Source: Acidobacteriota bacterium (GTDB taxonomy: Bacteria > Acidobacteriota > Terriglobia > Acidiferrales > UBA7541). From it: a stretch of 64,000 nucleotides of DNA. Below are positions 35,783-45,442 of this stretch, piece after piece. The stretch spans positions 1-64,000 of the forward strand of contig DAHUXN010000006.1 in the NCBI GenBank assembly GCA_027307115.1, written 5' to 3'. The first letter of the stretch is position 1. The number at the start of each line of letters is the position of its first letter. Made by a program: the position numbers and the translations under genes. A model generated the notes under the pieces. It made no database searches, was not told the origin of the DNA, and worked only from the letters and a program-made list of their open reading frames with translations.

Positions 35783-38700
35783 TCAATAAATATCGTACTG
35801 CTCCCAATGAAGCGTCGGGTCGGCCTGAATGATGATGCTCTTCTTTGTTAATTGCTCGAGCTCATCCATCAGCGAAGATTCGCGAGTCTTGAGCGCTTTG
35901 GCGATTTCCGGATGGACGCGCAGCGTTAAGCTGGCCGCGTCAAGCTCCGGGGCCATCTTGCGCGCTTCGGACTGAATTTCGTAGCAAAGCGTCGGAATCG
36001 ACTTGACCATGCCCGAGCCGGTGCAATAAGGACACGGCTGGCAGAGTGTGCGTTCGAGAGCCTGCTTGGTGCGCTTGCGAGTGATGGCGACCAAACCGAA
36101 TTCGTTGAAGCGCAGAACTTTTGAGGGCGCGCGATCGGCCTTCAATGCTTCCTCAAGCGCGGCCATTACTTTCTCGCGATTCCGCCGCTCTTCCATGTCG
36201 ATGAAGTCGATGATGATGATGCCGCCGAGGTCGCGGAGCCGTATCTGGCGAACGATTTCCTTGACCGCTTCGACGTTCGTCCGAACGATCGTGTCTTCCA
36301 GACGATTCGAGCCGCGTCCGACGAATTTTCCCGTGTTTACGTCGATGGCCACCAGGGCTTCGGTGTGGTTGATGACGATGTAGCCGCCAGACTTGAGCCA
36401 CACTTTCGGCCGCAAGCCTTTGTCGATCTCCTGCTGAATACCGAACTCCTCGAAAATCGGCGAGGATTTTGTAAACAACTTCACGCGATTCGCGAGCTGC
36501 GGTTGGAAGCGGCTGACGAATTCAAGCACCTTTGTGTATTCTTCTTCTGAGTCCACCCAGATTGCGGTGTAATCGGAGCTCAAATAGTCGCGGAGAATTC
36601 GCTCGACGAGGTTCAAGTCGCGATGCAGCAGCGACGGCGCCTTTCTTTGTTCTCCGCGCTCTTTGATCTCTGCCCACGTTTTGGTGAGAAAGTGAACATC
36701 GGCGCGAACTTCGTCCGGCGATGCGGCCGCTGCCGCCGTACGCACGATAAATCCGCCGCCCGCGGTGCCCTTGGCTTCGGTGACGAGATGGCGAAGGCGC
36801 GAGCGCTCTTCGGCGGAAGCAATTTTCCGCGAAACGCCGGTATGATCGAGCGTGGGCATGTAGACCAAAAAGCGCCCCGGCAGCGCGACGTGACTGGTGA
36901 TGCGCGCGCCTTTCTTGCCGAGGGGTTCTTTCGCGATTTGAACGATGATCTCCTGCCCGGCTTTCAGCAAATCAGAAATGAGTTGCGCGCGCTTGGGTTG
37001 GCCGCGGTGATGGCCGCCATGTCCGCCACGGAATGGCTTGCGCCCACGACCGTGGTCACGATCCCGAGAGCCGCCGCGCCGCACGGGCCGCTGCATCCGG
37101 GCGCGAAAATCGCCGCTGACCCGAGCTTGCATGGGTTGTGGTTGCGCGTCGGTTTCTTCCGCTGCCATTGCATCGTGAGGCGCTTCTTCGCTGCCGCCCA
37201 ATTCAATGGCTTCGGCTGCAGCTTCCGCGTCCGCTTCGCTGACGCCAGCGGCAGCTTCGAGCTCTTCAGACTCGTCTTCGGCATCGCCGGTTGCGCTTAC
37301 GGTGTTTTCTTGCAGGGCATCGGTGTCGTCATGTTCTTCCGCATTTGGTTCCGTCGGTTCTTCCACCGCGCCGTTCTGATTTTCACCGTGATATTCCAAA
37401 CCGGTCGACTCGGCCGCGCGGGCTTCTTCCGCGTCGCGTTCGGCTTCCTCCTGTTGTGCTTCAGCGACTTGCTCGGCGAGCGCGGTCGCTTCCTCTTCCG
37501 TTAGTTCCGCGTGATGAGCTTCCGGCGATTCGCTGAAAGCGGGAGTGGCTTCGCGTGGCGTCAGCGCCGCGGGATCGCTTCTCTCTTCCGGAGCTTCTCG
37601 ATTGAAGAACTCTTGAGACTGTTCTTGGGATTGCATTTCTTCGGGCACGGCCGAAAATACCGTGTGGGGCCCGTCCTGACTTGCCGTCTCGTGCGATTTC
37701 ACTTGGGAAAGAGATTCTCCGGGCAGGGGCTCGAGGGAAGTGGCCCATCCCGTTTGCTGTGAATCGCCCGCTCCTTCCCGTTCGTGTCCGCGGCTCGGTC
37801 GATCATGTCGCGGGCGTCCGCGATCGCGGCCAAATCCGCGTCCGCGATCCCTTTCACTGCCGCGCGGGAATTTGGGCGCGTATGAAGAACGAGTTTGTTC
37901 GCCGTGTGTTTCCGGCAAGGCGATCTCCGGTGCGTGAGTCTCGGGCGCTCCGGGCTCGGGCAAGGCCGTCGCGTCTGGATTATTGGAAGGCTCCGCCGTG
38001 TCGATTGTTTCCGCCGCGCCCAAAGTTTCAGCGAGCCAGTTGCCCGGCTCCAATTGTGCCGTGCTTGGTTGCGCGGGCGGCTCCGTGCCAGGAGCTGGAT
38101 TCGGCGGTACTGCTTTCAAGACCGAAAGCGATTCACCGGGCAACAGAACTGGCTCAAATGGTTCTGCAGGCCCTTGCTGTTCGGCTGGTTCATAGGGGCG
38201 ATGCGAAGCGTATTTGGACGCTGGTAGTTCGCGGCCATGACGTCCGGGGCCGCTGCGTCCGCGATCGCGACCGCCGGGACGCCCGCGTCCACCGCGCCCG
38301 CGATCTCTTCCGGCACCGCCGCCGCGTCCATATCCGCCACGATCGTCGCGCGGCCTGCCTTCGTGCGAGGGCCGTCCGTGGAAGCCTTCGCGACGTGGAG
38401 CCGGCACGTTGCCCTGGGCTGGCTCGGAGAGTGCGTTTCCGATGCCGATCGTTTCACCGGGCAACAGAGCCACATCCACGGGCTCGACGGCTCCCTGATC
38501 AGCGCTTGCAGGCATGTACACCTGCCCGCCCTGTTCCTCCATCTTTTGCGCTTTTTCTTCGACGGTGTGGACGATATGGTCGAATTCCTCAAGCTCTTGG
38601 AGGAAGTCGGTGACATAAAGGAAAGCGTCGCTATCGAGGCCAATGTCCACAAACGAAGATTGCATGCCGGGAAGCACGCGAGTGACACGGCCTTTATAGA

Positions 38701-38821
38701 TGCTGCCAACTAATGCAAATTCTTTTTCCCGTTCAACATAAATCTCACACAGTTGCCCGTCTTCGAGTATCGCGACCCGCGTCTCGTGCGGGTTCGCGGA
38801 AACCACCATCTCCTTCGCCAT
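35783..38821 (-). CDS. rng: RNase E/G family ribonuclease with a large insertion in the S1 domain
   Basis: The 1012-residue protein starts with the first half of an S1 domain (residues 1-95, YKGRVTRVLPGMQSSFVDIGLD). About 510 residues of acidic, Arg/Gly-rich, low-complexity sequence follow, before the S1 fold resumes near residue 610 (ISDLLKAGQEIIVQIAKEPLGKKGARIT). The catalytic part then has VAIDVNTGKFVG and GGIIIIDFIDM (the Mg ligands Asp) and the zinc-link CQPCPYCTGSG. The insertion contains three LPGES-type motifs (residues about 119, 225 and 364) and RGRGG-like stretches likely to bind RNA or partners. It is the last gene of the rodA-rng side of the shape cluster. Member of RNA decay and rRNA maturation. 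Confidence 0.94.
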   Translation of the reverse strand: MAKEMVVSANPHETRVAILEDGQLCEIYVEREKEFALVGSIYKGRVTRVLPGMQSSFVDIGLDSDAFLYVTDFLQELEEFDHIVHTVEEKAQKMEEQGGQVYMPASADQGAVEPVDVALLPGETIGIGNALSEPAQGNVPAPRREGFHGRPSHEGRPRDDRGGYGRGGGAGRDRGRGGRGRPGGRDRGRSGPGRHGRELPASKYASHRPYEPAEQQGPAEPFEPVLLPGESLSVLKAVPPNPAPGTEPPAQPSTAQLEPGNWLAETLGAAETIDTAEPSNNPDATALPEPGAPETHAPEIALPETHGEQTRSSYAPKFPRGSERDRGRGFGRDRGRPRHDRPSRGHEREGAGDSQQTGWATSLEPLPGESLSQVKSHETASQDGPHTVFSAVPEEMQSQEQSQEFFNREAPEERSDPAALTPREATPAFSESPEAHHAELTEEEATALAEQVAEAQQEEAERDAEEARAAESTGLEYHGENQNGAVEEPTEPNAEEHDDTDALQENTVSATGDAEDESEELEAAAGVSEADAEAAAEAIELGGSEEAPHDAMAAEETDAQPQPMQARVSGDFRARMQRPVRRGGSRDRDHGRGRKPFRGGHGGHHRGQPKRAQLISDLLKAGQEIIVQIAKEPLGKKGARITSHVALPGRFLVYMPTLDHTGVSRKIASAEERSRLRHLVTEAKGTAGGGFIVRTAAAAASPDEVRADVHFLTKTWAEIKERGEQRKAPSLLHRDLNLVERILRDYLSSDYTAIWVDSEEEYTKVLEFVSRFQPQLANRVKLFTKSSPIFEEFGIQQEIDKGLRPKVWLKSGGYIVINHTEALVAIDVNTGKFVGRGSNRLEDTIVRTNVEAVKEIVRQIRLRDLGGIIIIDFIDMEERRNREKVMAALEEALKADRAPSKVLRFNEFGLVAITRKRTKQALERTLCQPCPYCTGSGMVKSIPTLCYEIQSEARKMAPELDAASLTLRVHPEIAKALKTRESSLMDELEQLTKKSIIIQADPTLHWEQYDIY

Positions 38822-39012
38822 AAAAACTCCTCAGGGAGCATCGGCGCTCGGTCGCACGGTGCATGAATGCACGCGAGTGTCCCGGCTCTGCCGGGGCGGT
38901 CCGAAGGGATACTTGCGTTTTTGGGAAACGTTCCCTCATCCGATGAGTTCCTTACTCCCCCATATAATGTCCGGCGCGCAGCGCGCTGCCGGAGTACCAA
39001 TTTTCTCTGCGC
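38822..39012 (-). promoter_or_regulatory. 191-nt leader of the RNase gene with three short hairpins
   Basis: On the transcribed strand this gap contains a GGGAA...TTCCC stem around 38933-38945, a CCCGG-ctctg-CCGGG hairpin at 38881-38895, and a GTGCAT/ATGCAC palindrome at 38859-38872, before a GGAG site next to the start. RNase E genes often have structured, autoregulated leaders. That role here is inferred. No T tract supports a terminator. Confidence 0.35.
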
Positions 39013-40107
39013 TCAATTGACGAAGCGTTTCGTTCGCACATTCATCACCAGGCCCAGAGCCAAAAATCCGAATATAGTTACCGAACCTCCATAGCTCATG
39101 AATGGCAAAGGTATGCCAGTTACTGGCATGTACCCTATCACCATCCCGGCATTTACGACCACGTGAAATGCAAGAATCGCGGCCACGCCCATCACCAGGA
39201 ACATTCCCGCCCGGTCTTTTGCTTTCTGGGCGTTGTCGACCAATCGTAACAACAGCGCCAAATACAGGAGCATACAGATCAGCACGCCGAAAAACCCCTG
39301 CTCCTCTGCCAGCGCCGCCAAAATGAAGTCTGAGTACCGGACGGGTACAAAACCCAACTGATTTTGACTGCCCTTGCCGAACCCCTTACCCCAAAAGCCT
39401 CCGGAACCTACCGCGATTTCCGATTGCAGGATCTGGTAGCCGGCACCGCGCGGGCTCTCTTCCGGGTGTACGAAAGTCGCCAAGCGCTGCTTCTGATATG
39501 GCTTGAGGAAGTGTCCGTTCCATCCGACCACGGCCACCAAGGCGCCAAGCGCGAGCACTGCAACGGCATGCTTCCAATTGATGCCTGCCAGAAAGGCGCC
39601 AATTATCGCCACTGGAACGAGCACGAGGGCGGTTCCCAAGTCAGGTTGAAGTAATATCAATCCCGCGGGCACGCCGACCAGCAAGCCAATCTTGGCCAAA
39701 TCTGCAAGCGTTAATCGCTCTGTCCGCACTTCACTGAAGTAGCGAGCCAGCACAATGATTATAATCAACTTCGCCAGCTCTGACACCTGTAAAACGACGC
39801 CACCTACGACGATCCAGCGTCTAGCGCCAAAGCGCGTATGTCCGACGGCGAGGACTAATAAAAGGGCCGCGAGTCCGACCAGATAGAGCAGCGGCGACTG
39901 ATCGAGGATTGCGTTGTAGTCGACCCGCGACAAGATCAGCATTCCACCAAAGCCAATTCCGATCCACGTCAGTTGCTTCCACTGCATCCCGTGTAGGGCG
40001 CTGCCGTGCGTCGATGAGTAAATCTCCAGCAAGCCCACCAGGCAGATCGCCATGACGATAGTCAGCAACCACCAGTCGAATTCGAAAGTGTGAGTTCTCT
40101 CGCTCAT
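39013..40107 (-). CDS. rodA: Peptidoglycan glycosyltransferase RodA
   Basis: The 364-residue SEDS protein has about ten membrane segments. It carries the family motifs RWIVVGGVVLQVSELAK, LLQPDLGTALVL, HPEESPRGAGYQILQS, and PVTGIPLPFMSYGGSV near the end. It polymerises lipid II for rod-shaped elongation with PBP2. Its ATG overlaps the PBP2 stop by 4 nt (40104-40107), so the two are translationally coupled. Confidence 0.96.
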   Translation of the reverse strand: MSERTHTFEFDWWLLTIVMAICLVGLLEIYSSTHGSALHGMQWKQLTWIGIGFGGMLILSRVDYNAILDQSPLLYLVGLAALLLVLAVGHTRFGARRWIVVGGVVLQVSELAKLIIIIVLARYFSEVRTERLTLADLAKIGLLVGVPAGLILLQPDLGTALVLVPVAIIGAFLAGINWKHAVAVLALGALVAVVGWNGHFLKPYQKQRLATFVHPEESPRGAGYQILQSEIAVGSGGFWGKGFGKGSQNQLGFVPVRYSDFILAALAEEQGFFGVLICMLLYLALLLRLVDNAQKAKDRAGMFLVMGVAAILAFHVVVNAGMVIGYMPVTGIPLPFMSYGGSVTIFGFLALGLVMNVRTKRFVN

Positions 40108-42002
40108 TGTCCTTGCGGAACTGCCTTGGGGACTTGTGTCGTCGCCGCTCGAATTTTCGGAGCGGATTTTGCAGCCTCGAGTTCCTGAATCGGCCGGCCC
40201 TGCTTCTGTTCGTAGTAAGCCTTGATAAAACGCGCTGCCAGTGGAGCGGCAGCGCCACCAGCCTCGAGAGCGGTATCCTGCACCAATACGGCAACGGCAA
40301 TTTCCGGATTGCGCTTCGGCGCGAAGCCCACAAACCAGGTGTTATAACCGAAATGATGCCGCTCCGCGGCTGACAGCCGGAGAAGGCCTTTGGAACTGAT
40401 CGTCTGCGCCGTGCCCGTTTTGCCGCAGAACTCGACGTCCTGCAATTTCGCCTGCTTAAGGATGTTATACGCAAAAACGCCGGTCCCGCCTTCGTTCACC
40501 ACGCCATACATGCCGTCGGTCACTTGCTGGACAGTGTTTTCGGACAATGGGAACCGCGTGATTTTGACGGGGCTGAAATCCTTGAGCAAATGCGGTTGGT
40601 AGAAGACGCCGCCCATAGCGATTCCGCTGACCGTGCGCAGCAGTTGGATGGGCGTTACTTCTGTCGCCCCCTGCCCAATGGCTACCGAGATCGTCGAACC
40701 GGGATACCACTTGTGGTGATACACACGTTCAACCCATTCCGACGACGGCACGAGCCCCGGCTCTTCGCCCGGAAGGTCAATTCCTGTTCGCTTGCCCAAG
40801 CCAAACGCGGTTGCGTAATAGGCAATTCTGTCGATGCCAAGGCGTTGGCCGACATTGTAAAAAAAGACGTCGCAAGAGTGCACGATTGCCTTGTGCAGAC
40901 CGACTTCACCGTGGCCTTTCGGGTCCCAGTCGTGCCGTACAGTGCCGTAAAATACCGCATAACCGGGACAGAAAACGTGAAAGTCCGGCGGAGGGACGCC
41001 CGATTCCAACATCGCTGCGGATTCTAGAATTTTGAACACGGAACCCGGAGCCAGTTGCGCCTGAATGGCGCGATCCAGCATTGGCTTATTCGGATCGTCG
41101 TTTAGTACGCGCCACTCTTTGCTCGGGATGCGCACGGCGAAATCGTTGGGATCGAAAGAAGGTTGGCTGGTCATTGCCAGAATCTCGCCCGTACGCGGGT
41201 CGAGCGCGATCATCGCGCCGATTTTGCCTGCCAATTCCTGCTCGGCGACGGCCTGCAGATTGTAGTCAATCGTCAGTTGAATTGGCTTGCCGGGAATTGG
41301 TTCCGTGTCATCGAGTGTGCGCACGGGCTTTCCGACGCTGTTCACGATGACGCGGCGCATGCCGTCGGTGCCCGTCAGCGTATCGTTGTATTGGCGCTCG
41401 AGGCCCGCCTTGCCGACGATGTCGCCCGGCTTGTAGCGATCGCCGGATTGCTGATCCAGTTGCTGTGGCGAGACCTCCCCCACGTACCCAATCACGTGCG
41501 CGAGGAAATCGTTCGGAGGATATTTCCGACGCTGCACCATCATCAATTCAAGCTCGGGCAAATCCAGACGATGCGATTCGACGAACGCGAGGTCGGCGTC
41601 GGTTGCTTCCGGCTTGACGATGATTGGCTGGAATTTCGGCTCGATTTTTGCTTCCTCGAGTTGCTGCCTCAAGTCCTCCGGCGTGATATTGAGCCCGGCT
41701 GTAATTTGAGGCAGATCTTTCTGGATTTGAGCGGGATCATCGCGCAACAGGAGGATGCTGAACGAAGGATAGTTGTCAACGATCACACGTCCATTGCGGT
41801 CCAGTATTTTTCCTCGTGGAGCGATGATGGGTATCGAGCGGACGCGGTTTTTTTCCGCCAAATCGGAATAATGCCCGGATTGCACAATTTGTAATTTCCA
41901 GAATCCGAGCAACAGCAGGACGATTCCGAGGACAATACCGTAAGAAACGAGGATTAAACGCCCCTGAGGTATTTTCTGATCGCCGCCAATCCAATTCGCC
42001 AC
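40104..42002 (-). CDS. mrdA: Penicillin-binding protein 2
   Basis: The 632-residue class B PBP has an N-terminal membrane anchor (ILVSYGIVLGIVLLLLGFWKLQI). A dimerisation domain follows (IIAPRGKILDRNGRVIVDN), then the transpeptidase domain with AQLAPGSVFKILE (Ser of SxxK), HSCDVFFYNVG, and CGKTGTAQT (KTG). A GTG start at 42002 with GGGAG five bases before it is better supported than the ATG 33 codons upstream, whose extra residues are not PBP-like. It cross-links peptidoglycan together with RodA. Confidence 0.95.
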   Translation of the reverse strand: MANWIGGDQKIPQGRLILVSYGIVLGIVLLLLGFWKLQIVQSGHYSDLAEKNRVRSIPIIAPRGKILDRNGRVIVDNYPSFSILLLRDDPAQIQKDLPQITAGLNITPEDLRQQLEEAKIEPKFQPIIVKPEATDADLAFVESHRLDLPELELMMVQRRKYPPNDFLAHVIGYVGEVSPQQLDQQSGDRYKPGDIVGKAGLERQYNDTLTGTDGMRRVIVNSVGKPVRTLDDTEPIPGKPIQLTIDYNLQAVAEQELAGKIGAMIALDPRTGEILAMTSQPSFDPNDFAVRIPSKEWRVLNDDPNKPMLDRAIQAQLAPGSVFKILESAAMLESGVPPPDFHVFCPGYAVFYGTVRHDWDPKGHGEVGLHKAIVHSCDVFFYNVGQRLGIDRIAYYATAFGLGKRTGIDLPGEEPGLVPSSEWVERVYHHKWYPGSTISVAIGQGATEVTPIQLLRTVSGIAMGGVFYQPHLLKDFSPVKITRFPLSENTVQQVTDGMYGVVNEGGTGVFAYNILKQAKLQDVEFCGKTGTAQTISSKGLLRLSAAERHHFGYNTWFVGFAPKRNPEIAVAVLVQDTALEAGGAAAPLAARFIKAYYEQKQGRPIQELEAAKSAPKIRAATTQVPKAVPQGQ

Positions 42003-42304
42003 GCAAACTCCCGCGCGGCGGGTCCTGGTAAACCCGCTCGTACCTCTTCTTAGTTTCCGCGGCGCCCGGCAAAGGATGTGCGCTGTCTTCGTGAATTTCA
42101 CGCGGAGAAAAAGGTAATCTTCACCGTAGCACCCGCGTCGCCGCCGCGCAAGTCGCCTTGCTCATGTAGATAGCCTCGCGCAGCGCATTTCGCACTGTAC
42201 TCAAGGACAGCCCGCTTCAACGTTGTCCCGGAAATTTGGATTAGCGCGCAGCATGGAGTTGTCTCTCGGAGACGAATGATTGGAACGAAGCCGACGCGGA
42301 GGAG
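42003..42304. other. Intergenic region upstream of mrdA
   Basis: About 300 bases between two genes on the same strand. It should hold the mrdA promoter. I see no gene, repeat or clear hairpin-plus-T-tract terminator in it. In an intact shape operon mreD would be expected just here. Confidence 0.3.
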
Positions 42305-44200
42305 TTACCGCGGCTGCGCCGCTTCCTTCGGGTTGTCGATCGTCTGCGAAGCGCCGGTCCAGAAGAGCTTGAAATCACGGTAGTGGTGGTAGTGATGAAG
42401 ATAGTGGCCCTGGTATTGAATATAAACATCGACATCTTCTGGGAGCCACAGCGTTACTTTGTGAGTCCGAAACCGCACGGGCCGGTAGTCAACCTCGAAA
42501 TGCTCCCTTTGCAATCCCGCGAGAGCAAGCGGCTTTGTTAGATCGGTTTCAAGGCGCATGACCTGGCCGCCATTTTCTGAGATCCAAGCGCGCCCCTTCA
42601 AGGGCAACGCATATTCCTGCGACGGCGTATCGAAGCTAGCGAGAAGGCTGGTGGGGGCATCGGCTCGTTGCTCGAACCGCAATATCCAGGCGGGCTGGTC
42701 CTTCCATTCTCCGAGTCCTTCACATTTCCAGGTGAAGTCACCGCTATATACCGGATGAAATGCCAGCGCGAGCGCCGGCGCACCGAAAACCGCAAGACGT
42801 CCAGGCATGTCCGTGGCACTCAATCCTTGGTTTCGTACTTCATGGACCTGGATAACGTGTCGACTGGGCTCATTGATGAACACCAAGTACGCGTATGTGC
42901 GTGTATCCGGTGTTTCCAATTGTTTGTTCCGCTTGATTTCCACCGACTGATACTCTTCGGTAGCAGTAAACTTCTGTAAATTACTTACGAGTTGGACAGC
43001 TTTTTCCTCTGCGGCGCGAAGGACTGTGGGCAGGGAACAGGCTGCACCCGAAATCACAAAGGGCCTCTCGGCATCGATGTCTTGCGGTGCCCAGTTTTTC
43101 CTGACTGGGGCCTCGACAGTTGGCGAAGGAGAAGGCACGAGCCCGGGCCACATTGTCGCTACGGTACGCGGTGTGATTCCCGCAGGCGCGGGCCGTGCAG
43201 CAGCGTCCGACGGTTTTTCGAGAGCCTGGACCCAAACGCGAACTTTCGGCGCGTTCGGGTCCTTCGGATATTGGTTCAGGAAGGATTGAAAGGCGCCCAG
43301 GGCCTTTTCGCGCTCTCCCAATCCCGCCAGCGCTTCTCCGAGAAGCAATTGGACTTGGTTCACGTTCTCCTTGCCGGATGAGAGCGCTCTTTCCGCGGAA
43401 TCCCGGGCGCGTTGAAAGTCTTTCTGATACAAATACGAACCGGCCAGCATCCATTGTGCTTTCCAGAAAGAAGGATCCAATTGCACTGCCTGTGTGAGGA
43501 TTTGAATCGCTCCAGGATAATTTTCCTGTTCGAATCGCAGTGTTCCCAAAGCAAGAAGTGCAGCGGCTTGCCTGGGATCGATCGATACCGATTTTTCGAG
43601 ATATGTTCCGGCCGGAGTCAACTGCTTCGCGAGCAGATAACTCATTCCCATCACATAGTTCACGTAGGGATTTCCTGGCGCCATGCCCAGAGCTTTTTGA
43701 AAATGCTTTTGCGCTGAATCGATCTTATTCGACTGCAAATCCTTCAGACCTTTCTGGACTTCTTTTTCGGCACGGGGTGCAAGAACGAATTGGCCTGTGG
43801 GCGGACGAAACACCAATCGGTCATCCGTCTTCTTCATAAATACAATTGCACTTGCGGACGCGCCTGCACCTGGAGGAAGAGTGACGGTTTCATGGGCAGT
43901 GTCATAACCATCCACTCTAACTTCCACTTCATACGTATCACCCGCACCGACGCCCGAGAAGACCCATCCATCACCGGAGCTCTGTGGAAAATTAGGGACC
44001 GGAGCGTCATACGTCATCGACCTTAACTTGATTTGAGGCGCGACGGATGATAACGGATCGCCTCGCTCGCTACGTATGTACACGGTCACGCTGCCAAGGT
44101 CCTGCCCGAGACGAGCAGAGCCTGCAATCTGCGCCGTTGTAGGCAACGTCAAACCGGCCGAAACAAGTATGGCTGCGAATAGCCTTAAAGTTGAGTTCAT
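42305..44200 (-). CDS. Exported TPR protein with carboxypeptidase-regulatory-like N-domain
   Basis: The 631-residue protein has a signal peptide (cleavage near residue 25, after TTAQ). An N-terminal beta-sandwich follows (GSVTVYIRSERGDPL... DGWVFSGVGAGDTYEVEVRVDGYDTA), then TPR repeats (residues about 155-330, e.g. ALGTLRFEQENYPGAIQILTQAVQLDPSFWKAQWMLAGSY in part). The last 250 residues (EEKAVQLVSNLQKFTATEEYQSVEIKR onwards) form a further domain rich in beta strands, with no recognised catalytic motif. The first 330 residues closely match the next gene's product, so this is the longer partner of a tandem duplication. Confidence 0.8.
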   Translation of the reverse strand: MNSTLRLFAAILVSAGLTLPTTAQIAGSARLGQDLGSVTVYIRSERGDPLSSVAPQIKLRSMTYDAPVPNFPQSSGDGWVFSGVGAGDTYEVEVRVDGYDTAHETVTLPPGAGASASAIVFMKKTDDRLVFRPPTGQFVLAPRAEKEVQKGLKDLQSNKIDSAQKHFQKALGMAPGNPYVNYVMGMSYLLAKQLTPAGTYLEKSVSIDPRQAAALLALGTLRFEQENYPGAIQILTQAVQLDPSFWKAQWMLAGSYLYQKDFQRARDSAERALSSGKENVNQVQLLLGEALAGLGEREKALGAFQSFLNQYPKDPNAPKVRVWVQALEKPSDAAARPAPAGITPRTVATMWPGLVPSPSPTVEAPVRKNWAPQDIDAERPFVISGAACSLPTVLRAAEEKAVQLVSNLQKFTATEEYQSVEIKRNKQLETPDTRTYAYLVFINEPSRHVIQVHEVRNQGLSATDMPGRLAVFGAPALALAFHPVYSGDFTWKCEGLGEWKDQPAWILRFEQRADAPTSLLASFDTPSQEYALPLKGRAWISENGGQVMRLETDLTKPLALAGLQREHFEVDYRPVRFRTHKVTLWLPEDVDVYIQYQGHYLHHYHHYRDFKLFWTGASQTIDNPKEAAQPR

Positions 44201-44218
44201 ATTGAGTTACACGCTCTT

Positions 44219-45235
44219 CTACTTTTGTGGGATTTTTCGCAAATTTTCCACCCAGCCTCGAATCTTAGGGGCACTCGGGTCGGTGGGGTAGTCAGTCAGA
44301 AATACTTCGAACGCTGCGATCGCGCCCCGGCGCTCGCCTAAACCAGCCAGCGCTTCCCCAAGAATAAGCTCGACTCGGCTGGCCGCTTCTTTGCCGATCG
44401 CGAGAGCCTTTTCCGCGTGTTCCTGTGCTTGCTTGTAAGCGTGCTGGTGGAGATAAGATCCGGAAAGGATCCATTGAGATTTCCAGGAAGCCGGGTCCAG
44501 TTGCACAGCTTTGTTCAAAACGTCAATCGCACCAGGATAGTTTCCCTCATCGAAGCGTAAAGTGCCCAGGGCCAGCAGGGAAGGTACTTGATTCGGATCC
44601 ACCGAAACGGATTCCTCGAGATAAGGCTGCGCAAGGGGCAACTGCTTCGTGAGAAGGTAGCTCATTCCCGTAACGTAATTCACGTAGGGATTGCCCGGCG
44701 CCATGTGAATTGCGTTCAGGAAATGCTTCTGGGCCGAGGGAATCTTGCCCGATCTCATGTCGCGCAGACCTTTTTCCACTTCCTTCTGAGCGCGCGGCGC
44801 GAGTACAAACGCGCCGGTCGGGGGATGCAAGGTCAATTGCTCATCAAGGGGTTTCAAAAAGATAGTGACCGACGCAGAGCCAAAGTCCATCGCGGGAACC
44901 GAGACCAGTTCGTGAGCGGGCTGATAACCATCGACCTTCACTTCCAGGTCGTAGGTGACTCCTGTTGCAAGGCCAGAGAACGCCCAGCCATTTCCGACCA
45001 TGCGGGGGGTTTGTGTCACCGGTGAATTATCCGAGGAGGTAAGGGTCATCTGGGGCAGCGCCGATGCAGGGACGATCGACCCGTGCTCGCCGCGAATGTA
45101 CACCATGATCCACCCGGTTCCCTCCGTCTTGCCAAGCGTGCTGGGTAAAGGAGGACCGCCTTGGGCTGCCACGCATCGTGCGACACTCAGGAATAGAGAC
45201 GCAATGGCCAGGAGCTTGATGAGATTTGATTTCAC
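44219..45235 (-). CDS. Exported TPR protein, shorter paralogue of the preceding gene
   Basis: The 338-residue protein has a signal peptide (ending VAAQ), the same N-terminal beta domain (GWIMVYIRGEHGSIVP... NGWAFSGLATGVTYDLEVKVDGYQPAHE) and the same TPR block (APGNPYVNYVTGMSYLLTKQL, ALGTLRFDEGNYPGAIDVLNKAVQLDP). It ends where the paralogue continues with its C-terminal domain, with 18 nt between the two genes. This gene is upstream in transcription. Either it lost the C-terminal domain or the paralogue gained it. Confidence 0.8.
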   Translation of the reverse strand: MKSNLIKLLAIASLFLSVARCVAAQGGPPLPSTLGKTEGTGWIMVYIRGEHGSIVPASALPQMTLTSSDNSPVTQTPRMVGNGWAFSGLATGVTYDLEVKVDGYQPAHELVSVPAMDFGSASVTIFLKPLDEQLTLHPPTGAFVLAPRAQKEVEKGLRDMRSGKIPSAQKHFLNAIHMAPGNPYVNYVTGMSYLLTKQLPLAQPYLEESVSVDPNQVPSLLALGTLRFDEGNYPGAIDVLNKAVQLDPASWKSQWILSGSYLHQHAYKQAQEHAEKALAIGKEAASRVELILGEALAGLGERRGAIAAFEVFLTDYPTDPSAPKIRGWVENLRKIPQK

Positions 45236-45442
45236 GTTAGTCCCGTTAAAGCAAGCGGATTGGCTGAGACTAAACGACGCCGTCCTTGCACACGACGATA
45301 AGTGAAGGTCTGTAGGCTGTCAAGTATATGCCTGTCCCGTGGCCGCTTTGGGAGCCCATTGACTGTTTTGCCTTCGATTCAAGTTGAGGGATTTGCTGCG
45401 CTCTTCTATAATCATCTTTCCGGACAACGAGGCGCAAAAACA

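Noticed and set aside
36623-38613. Long plus-strand open frames
   Set aside because: They are complementary to the low-complexity insert of the RNase E/G gene, whose repeats keep the other strand open.
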